Assembly (NCBI GenBank): GCA_000752215.1
Contig: CCFG01000017.1
Span: 744,001-808,000, forward strand
Origin: a bacterium MS4
GTDB taxonomy: Bacteria; Bacillota; Clostridia; Oscillospirales; Acutalibacteraceae
DNA length: 64,000 nt
Reading direction: 5' to 3'
Shown: positions 58,180 to 64,000 of the stretch, in pieces
Layout: every line of letters begins with the position of its first letter
Numbering within the stretch: the first letter of the stretch is position 1
Made by a program: the position numbers and the translations under genes
Notes under the pieces: generated by a model
The model's input: the letters and a program-made list of their open reading frames with translations, nothing else
Databases searched by the model: none
What the model was told of the DNA's origin: nothing

Positions 58180-59623
58180 CTTCATGATCCCCTTTCTCAA
58201 AAAGGTAACTGTCCAGATATTTGGAGTTTCCTCCGAACTTTGTCACTTCCAGCGGGGATATATGAAGCTCTTCACACAATATTTCCAGAGTCCTTGGGGT
58301 ACAGAAGCCCGCCTGGCACCGGCCCATTCCGGCTCTTGTCCTTCTCTTGATGCCGTCGACCGATCTCGCCCCGACCGGCCTGCGGATTGCTTCCCTGATT
58401 TCAGCTTCCGTTACGGTTTCACATCTGCAGACGACCTTTGCGTAATCCGGGTTGACGGAGATTGCCATCGCCCTTTCTTCGTCCGTCATCTCCCTGAACT
58501 TCGGTATCCCTTTTCTGATCGGATTGAAATCATCCTTTTTCTTTGCTCCGAGCTTGTCGGTGATCATATCCGCCAGATACACGGCAATCGCCGGGGACGA
58601 GGTCAGTCCCGGGGATTCCACGCCCGCCGCGTTGAAGAACATCGGCGCGTCCGGTGCTTCGCCGAGGACAAATTCATTTCTGTCGCAGTGCGCGCGCAGT
58701 CCGGAGAACGTTGTGATATAGTTTCTGGCGGGAATATGCTCCCAGGTAAGGGCAGCGAATTTCAGAACCTTTTCAAGTCCTTCAGGTGTGGTCCTTGTGT
58801 CCGTCTTATCGTCGATATCCTCTGCGGTCGGCCCGATCAGGATGGTTCCGTCCACGGTGGGGGTCACCAGGATTCCCTTGCCCATTTTGGTCGGCAGCTG
58901 GAAAATCGACGCGTGGAAGGCATCGCTGAATTTTTTGTCGACGATGTAATACTCGCCTCTGCGGGGGACAATGGTGATTTTATCCTCGGAAACCATATTG
59001 TTGATTACGTCGGAATAAAGTCCGGCACAGTTCACGACTGCTTTCGCTGTAAAGGTACCAGCCTTGCTTATAACTTTCCATCCGTCTTTTTCTTTTTCAA
59101 TCGCAGTAACTTCTGCTTCACGGTAGAAATTAACACCGTTCATCGCAGCGTTTTCGGCAAAGGCCTCGGTCAGTTCATAGGGGCAGACGATTCCGCCGTT
59201 GGTGACCAGGAGCGCCTCGCACGCCGTGCTGCCAATGTTCGGTTCTCTTTTTCTAAGTTCATCTTGTCCAATAATACTGAGTCCGGGAACTCCGTTTTCT
59301 GTTCCCTGCCTTTTTAAAGCTTCCAGGCTTTCATGATCTTCCGGGCTGAAAGAAACAACCAGGGAGGTATTCCATTTATGCGGAACATCCAGCTCTTCGC
59401 AGATCTGATCGTACATTTTGTTGCCGAGCACGTTGAACTTCGCTTTTTGGGTACCGGGATGCGCATCATAGCCGCCGTGAATAATCGCGGTATTTGCTTT
59501 ACTTTGGCCGTTGCTGATATCATCGGTCTTTTCCAGCAAGGCAATGTTCAGGCTGTATCTTGACAATTCTCTGGCCACCGCGCAACCCACGACACCTCCG
59601 CCGATGATGATTACATCTACCAT
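58172..59623 (-). CDS. glpA: FAD-dependent glycerol-3-phosphate dehydrogenase (GlpA-like, with BFD domain)
   Basis: A 483-residue flavoprotein. The FAD motif is VIIIGGGVVGCAVARELSRY, and TAIIHGGYDAHPGTQKAKFNV near residue 45 and TFSGLRAHCDRNEFVLGE are family features of DadA/GlpA enzymes. The C-terminal 90 residues hold a BFD-like [2Fe-2S] domain: VCRCETVTEAEI and GRCQAGFC. It oxidises glycerol-3-phosphate to dihydroxyacetone phosphate; the electron acceptor is unknown. It opens the module GlpA-GlpB-like-DUF1667, followed by dhaKLM. Confidence 0.88.
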   Translation of the reverse strand: MVDVIIIGGGVVGCAVARELSRYSLNIALLEKTDDISNGQSKANTAIIHGGYDAHPGTQKAKFNVLGNKMYDQICEELDVPHKWNTSLVVSFSPEDHESLEALKRQGTENGVPGLSIIGQDELRKREPNIGSTACEALLVTNGGIVCPYELTEAFAENAAMNGVNFYREAEVTAIEKEKDGWKVISKAGTFTAKAVVNCAGLYSDVINNMVSEDKITIVPRRGEYYIVDKKFSDAFHASIFQLPTKMGKGILVTPTVDGTILIGPTAEDIDDKTDTRTTPEGLEKVLKFAALTWEHIPARNYITTFSGLRAHCDRNEFVLGEAPDAPMFFNAAGVESPGLTSSPAIAVYLADMITDKLGAKKKDDFNPIRKGIPKFREMTDEERAMAISVNPDYAKVVCRCETVTEAEIREAIRRPVGARSVDGIKRRTRAGMGRCQAGFCTPRTLEILCEELHISPLEVTKFGGNSKYLDSYLFEKGDHEDA

Positions 59624-59664
59624 TTTGTGAACACCACTCTTTAATTTATTTGGAATTTTTTAAA

Positions 59665-59696
59665 ATAATGCAGGGGCAAATTTTATTCGCCCCTGC
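59665..59696 (-). terminator. Terminator after glpF
   Basis: On the minus strand GCAGGGGC and GCCCCTGC form the stem, and ATTATTTT follows. It lies between glpF and the glpA-like gene. It may only partly stop transcription, since no promoter is seen between it and the glpA-like gene. Confidence 0.7.
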
Positions 59697-59771
59697 AAAT
59701 ATTTTATCAATTCATCGCTAGGTACTTACAAGGCATATTAATTCTTTAATATAACCTGATACAATCATGAA

Positions 59772-60488
59772 TTACCACGGAATTGCCTGGAATACAAACG
59801 CAGCGACAAGAGCACCGATGATGGGCCCAATAATCGGAACGACAAGGCCGTAGCTCCAGTTGGAATCGCCTTTGCCCTTAATGGGGAGGATGGCGTGGGC
59901 GATACGGGGTCCGAGGTCACGGGCAGGGTTCAAAGCGTAACCGGTCAGCCCGCCTAAGGACATGCCGATGGATGTGATAATTCCGAATACATACAGGTTG
60001 GAAACGCCCACTGTGCCGGCACCGGCTACGTTGCCGAAGCCGAGGAGTGTAAAGACCAGCACGAAGGTAGCAACTGCTTCGCAGAAAATGTTACGGGGAA
60101 TATTGCGGATGGACGGACCCGTTGCGAAAACGCCCAGTTTCGTTCCGGCATCTTCTGTTGCGTCGAAATGATCCTTGAACATCAGATAGACAACGACAGC
60201 ACCGACAAAAGCGCCCGCTATCTGAGCAATAATATAACCGGGAACCATAGCCCAGCTGAACTTACCAATTGCCGCAAGAGAAATAGTCAGTGCCGGGTTG
60301 AAGCTCGCGCCGGAAGCAGCACCGAAAATGCACGCAGGAATCATAACAGCAAGGCCCCATGCAATACCGGTCTGGACACTGCCGCCGCCCTTTTGTCCGG
60401 ATTTATTCAAGCTTACGTTGCAGACGACACCGTCGCCCAGGATGATCAGCATCATTGTTCCCAAAAACTCCGCAAGATATGGTAACAT
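59772..60488 (-). CDS. glpF: Glycerol uptake facilitator
   Basis: A 238-residue aquaglyceroporin with six membrane helices. The two channel motifs are FNPALT near residue 66 and LNPARD near 191; the Asp after NPAR is typical of glycerol-conducting members. It lets glycerol enter by diffusion, and GlpK traps it. The ATG at 60488 has GAGGTG 8 nt upstream; a TTG at 60494 is less likely. It follows glpK by 119 bp. Confidence 0.94.
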   Translation of the reverse strand: MLPYLAEFLGTMMLIILGDGVVCNVSLNKSGQKGGGSVQTGIAWGLAVMIPACIFGAASGASFNPALTISLAAIGKFSWAMVPGYIIAQIAGAFVGAVVVYLMFKDHFDATEDAGTKLGVFATGPSIRNIPRNIFCEAVATFVLVFTLLGFGNVAGAGTVGVSNLYVFGIITSIGMSLGGLTGYALNPARDLGPRIAHAILPIKGKGDSNWSYGLVVPIIGPIIGALVAAFVFQAIPW

Positions 60489-60503
60489 TAACAATACACC
60501 TCA

Positions 60504-60560
60504 ATCTTTTTTAAATACCGGCCCCTTTCGATAGGAGGTTTCCCCTGCCGAGGGGCCGGC
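60504..60560 (-). terminator. Hairpin between glpK and glpF
   Basis: On the minus strand CCGGCCCCT and AGGGGCCGG form a 9-bp stem with a 24-nt loop, followed by TATTTAAAAAAG. The tail is poor in T, so it is likely a partial terminator or an mRNA processing/stability element. Confidence 0.4.
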
Positions 60561-60607
60561 CTGAATTTTAATCGTTTACTCGCTAACCGTAATGCAAAAC
60601 AGAAAAA

Positions 60608-62346
<1,739 letters not shown>

Positions 62347-62353
62347 AATTTTT

Positions 62354-62381
62354 CTATAAAGGATTCATGCTATTTAGCAAA
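62354..62381 (-). promoter_or_regulatory. glpK promoter, -35 inside a candidate operator
   Basis: On the minus strand TTGCTA, a 16-bp spacer and TATAGA. The -35 hexamer lies inside the palindrome at 62371-62387, so binding there would directly control the promoter. Confidence 0.5.
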
Positions 62382-62387
62382 AATGGA
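62371..62387. promoter_or_regulatory. Candidate DhaS-type operator, copy 1 (glpK)
   Basis: CTATTTAGCAAAAATGG on the plus strand. The same 17-mer, apart from the two A/T bases flanking the central GC, occurs at 63034-63050 before the TetR-family gene (as CTATTTTGCTAAAATGG on the minus strand). Confidence 0.55.
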
Positions 62388-62405
62388 TACACCATATTTC
62401 CGTAT

Positions 62406-62438
62406 AACAAAAAATCCCCGTACTGGATGTACGGGAAT
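62406..62438 (-). terminator. Terminator of the TetR-family gene
   Basis: On the minus strand ATTCCCGTAC and GTACGGGGAT pair around a 5-nt loop and TTTTTTG follows. It overlaps the last codons of the gene. Confidence 0.85.
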
Positions 62439-62443
62439 CAAAG

Positions 62444-63007
62444 TCATATTGCAATTCTTTTTTGTTTTTCCGTGCCGTGGTAAATCATCCGGAGCAGAGC
62501 CTTGATTTTTTTAATGACAAAATCCTCGTCCTCCTGCATTCCCCGGCTGACCCACTGGATGCCGTAATTTACAAATGCAGTGGTAAAAAAATCGACCAGA
62601 AAATCCGCATCCTCCTTGCTTATGTATTTGCAGTTTTCAAGATCGATCCCCAGCTTTTCCACCCAGGAGTGCACGACGGGCTGTAAAAACCCTTCCATAT
62701 ACTCTTTTTTGATGGAACGGATGGTATTTCTGCAGAACGCGCGATTGGCTTTGCAGTACCTCATGGCCTGCACGACCGCCGTTTCCCACTGCCCGTCCGG
62801 TACTTCCCCCATCTGGCTGACGATATCGTTCCGGTAAATCCAGCTTAACAGCTCGTACATATCTTTGAAATGGTAATAAAACGTCTGCCGGTTTAATCCG
62901 CAATTACTGGTTACATTCTGGACGGTGATTTTGTTGAATGGGGTCCGGCTCATCAGGTCCTTCAAAGAATTTGCAAGCTGCTGCTTGGTTTGCGATGCAT
63001 ATTCCAT
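62444..63007 (-). CDS. TetR-family regulator, DhaS-like
   Basis: A 187-residue regulator. The HTH is in KQQLANSLKDLMSRTPFNKITVQNVTSNCGLNRQTFYYHFKDMYELLSWIY (residues 8-58) and the C-terminal domain looks like the TetR_C_8 type of DhaS, the Firmicute regulator of dihydroxyacetone kinase genes. Its place next to glp and dha genes and the shared palindrome at 62371 and 63034 suggest it controls them and itself. Whether it activates or represses is not clear from sequence. GGAGG precedes the ATG at 63007. Confidence 0.82.
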   Translation of the reverse strand: MEYASQTKQQLANSLKDLMSRTPFNKITVQNVTSNCGLNRQTFYYHFKDMYELLSWIYRNDIVSQMGEVPDGQWETAVVQAMRYCKANRAFCRNTIRSIKKEYMEGFLQPVVHSWVEKLGIDLENCKYISKEDADFLVDFFTTAFVNYGIQWVSRGMQEDEDFVIKKIKALLRMIYHGTEKQKRIAI

Positions 63008-63033
63008 GTTTTTTCCTCCATTTTAACATTCAG

Positions 63034-63050
63034 CCATTTTAGCAAAATAG
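63034..63050. promoter_or_regulatory. Candidate DhaS-type operator, copy 2 (autoregulation)
   Basis: CCATTTTAGCAAAATAG on the plus strand. It lies about 25-40 nt downstream of the predicted start of the TetR gene transcript, in a roadblock position. Confidence 0.55.
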
Positions 63051-63078
63051 ATAAAACAAACACTCATCCATAATGTAT

Positions 63079-63108
63079 ATTATACTATATAACACGATTA
63101 TGATTCAA
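63079..63108 (-). promoter_or_regulatory. Promoter of the TetR-family gene
   Basis: On the minus strand TTGAAT, an 18-bp spacer and TATAAT, about 75 bp before the start codon. Confidence 0.7.
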
Positions 63109-63151
63109 GAGTAATTTTGCCATGGAGGAAAACGGGCCCGGCTGCCCAGGC

Positions 63152-63721
63152 TTATTTCCGCGCAAGGTGGCGCGGGCTTTTCCTTTCTGTCAGAACGGAA
63201 ACAATCAGACAGGCGATCCCCAATCCCAGCAGGATATCCCCCGCGCTGATAAAGCTGCCGATATACGGAGCCGGCACGGGGATCACGTCGCCCAGAAAAT
63301 AGAACCTCGCTCCATCGGTGGCAACGAAATAGTTGGCTTTTTTCGCATAGACGGCTTCCGGGGTCATGCCGGGGAACATCGCAAGCGCCGCAGGAGACAC
63401 CGGCATGCGAAAATTGTTGCACACAATGACAAGCAGGTTACAGAGCGTACCGGCTCCGGCAAGGATCACCGCGGTCAGCCGGCGCCGATTCAAAATTAGA
63501 AAGGCGATAATGCACAGATAGCTGATCCCCGTAAAAAGCCACGGAACCTTCGCGGCAAAATCGGGGAACCGGGAAAACGGAAGCTCCGCCAGCAGACCGG
63601 CCACAGGAAGCCACAGGCCGCGGACGGAGGAAAGATTGCCGTATTGGTTTTTTACGCCCCTTATATGGTTGACGGTAGCAGCAATCAGAAAACCCGCCAG
63701 CACAAAAACAAACAATACCAT
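63152..63721 (-). CDS. DUF5317 membrane protein
   Basis: A 189-residue protein with about five membrane segments. The part VCNNFRMPVSPAALAM near residue 100 and the later YFLGDVIPVPAPYIGSFISAGDILLGLGIACLIV are the DUF5317 signature. Function unknown. GGAGAT stands 5 nt before the ATG at 63721. It starts 15 bp after the HD-GYP gene, so the two are probably cotranscribed; no clear terminator follows it. Confidence 0.8.
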   Translation of the reverse strand: MVLFVFVLAGFLIAATVNHIRGVKNQYGNLSSVRGLWLPVAGLLAELPFSRFPDFAAKVPWLFTGISYLCIIAFLILNRRRLTAVILAGAGTLCNLLVIVCNNFRMPVSPAALAMFPGMTPEAVYAKKANYFVATDGARFYFLGDVIPVPAPYIGSFISAGDILLGLGIACLIVSVLTERKSPRHLARK

Positions 63722-63736
63722 TCTTTATCTCCGGTT

Positions 63737-64000
63737 CTATGAAATGACACCCTGCTCACGCAGGGCCTCCAGAAAAGCGCAAACCACCTTGGGGTGGAAC
63801 TGTTTTCCGCTCTCCTCTTTTAAAATTTCCACCACCCGCTCCACCGGCATGCTGGCGCAGTAGGGGCGGTCGCTGGTCATGGCGTCGTAAGCGTCCGCCA
63901 CGCCGATCACATAGACCGCGGTAGAGATCTCCGCGCCTTTCGTATGGTCCGGGTAGCCGCCGCCGTCATACCGCTCGTGATGATGCAGAATCGCTTCGCG
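63737..64000 (-). CDS. HD-GYP domain protein (N-terminus outside window)
   Basis: The last 87 residues are visible. HHHERYDGGGYPDHTKGAEI is the GYP half of an HD-GYP domain, and VADAYDAMTSDRPYCASMP and GKQFHPKVVCAFL follow. HD-GYP enzymes hydrolyse c-di-GMP, opposite to the GGDEF protein at 35433-36776. The HD metal-binding residues and any sensor domain lie outside the window. Confidence 0.9.
   Translation of the reverse strand, partial: REAILHHHERYDGGGYPDHTKGAEISTAVYVIGVADAYDAMTSDRPYCASMPVERVVEILKEESGKQFHPKVVCAFLEALREQGVIS

Overview
The window looks like chromosomal DNA of a strictly anaerobic Firmicute of class Clostridia, probably an Oscillospiraceae/Ruminococcaceae-type lineage. The signs are strong AGGAGG ribosome-binding sites, Firmicute-style promoters and U-run terminators, a T-box leader, a zinc-type S14, a KOW protein next to infA, an archaeal/eukaryotic-type ProRS, a SpoVB-like flippase, [FeFe]-hydrogenase genes and Na+-pumping decarboxylase subunits. 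Genus is inference; there is no rRNA or tRNA gene here.

Layout. 1-4735 (minus): the start of an electron-bifurcating hydrogenase-type operon (NuoE/HydC-like subunit, HATPase, thioredoxin-fold ferredoxin) behind a Rex-like operator, and upstream of it a five-gene cluster (DRTGG, HATPase, a [FeFe]-hydrogenase-like protein resembling sensory hydrogenases, DRTGG, PHP). 4995-7301 (plus): serC-serA. 7376-10921 (minus): nagA and a secreted repeat protein. 11493-26911 (minus): a complete S10-spc-alpha ribosomal supercluster from S10 to L17 with secY, adk, map, infA and rpoA, preceded by a roughly 300-nt leader with an attenuator-like hairpin. 27353-33839 (minus): a tiny membrane protein carrying the OadB sodium-site motif, a lipoprotein, an ECF sigma factor coupled to an LCP protein with an anti-sigma-like N-terminus, proS, oadB with an oadG-like partner, and acpP.

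34063-43600 (plus): the aromatic pathway, with an aroE-aroK fusion and then aroF-tyrA-aroB-aroA-aroC-pheA. The six-gene operon is preceded by a promoter, an aromatic-rich 40-codon leader peptide and a strong terminator, which together look like a classical attenuator. This is the most interesting signal in the window. A PAS-PAS-GGDEF diguanylate cyclase lies between the two aro units on the other strand. 43632-48175: a small Cys-rich protein, an XRE regulator, prmA, a SpoVB-like flippase, a CmpB-type membrane protein and a DUF6773/XRE pair. 48578-52702 (minus): a T-box-controlled ilvB-ilvN-ilvA-ridA unit. 52758-54149: four short uncharacterised genes.

54372-63007 (minus): glycerol catabolism. 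glpK-glpF feed a GlpA/GlpB/DUF1667 glycerol-3-phosphate oxidoreductase module, followed by PTS-dependent dihydroxyacetone kinase dhaK-dhaL-dhaM. A TetR-family regulator (DhaS-like) shares a near-palindromic candidate operator with the glpK promoter. The window ends with a DUF5317 membrane protein and the 3-prime end of an HD-GYP gene.

Non-coding structure includes a pair of about 102-bp MITE-like elements (46544 and 53459), a related pair of REP-like intergenic repeats (about 11185 and 48405) and several near-identical terminators. All functional calls rest on reading motifs by eye; no database search was run.
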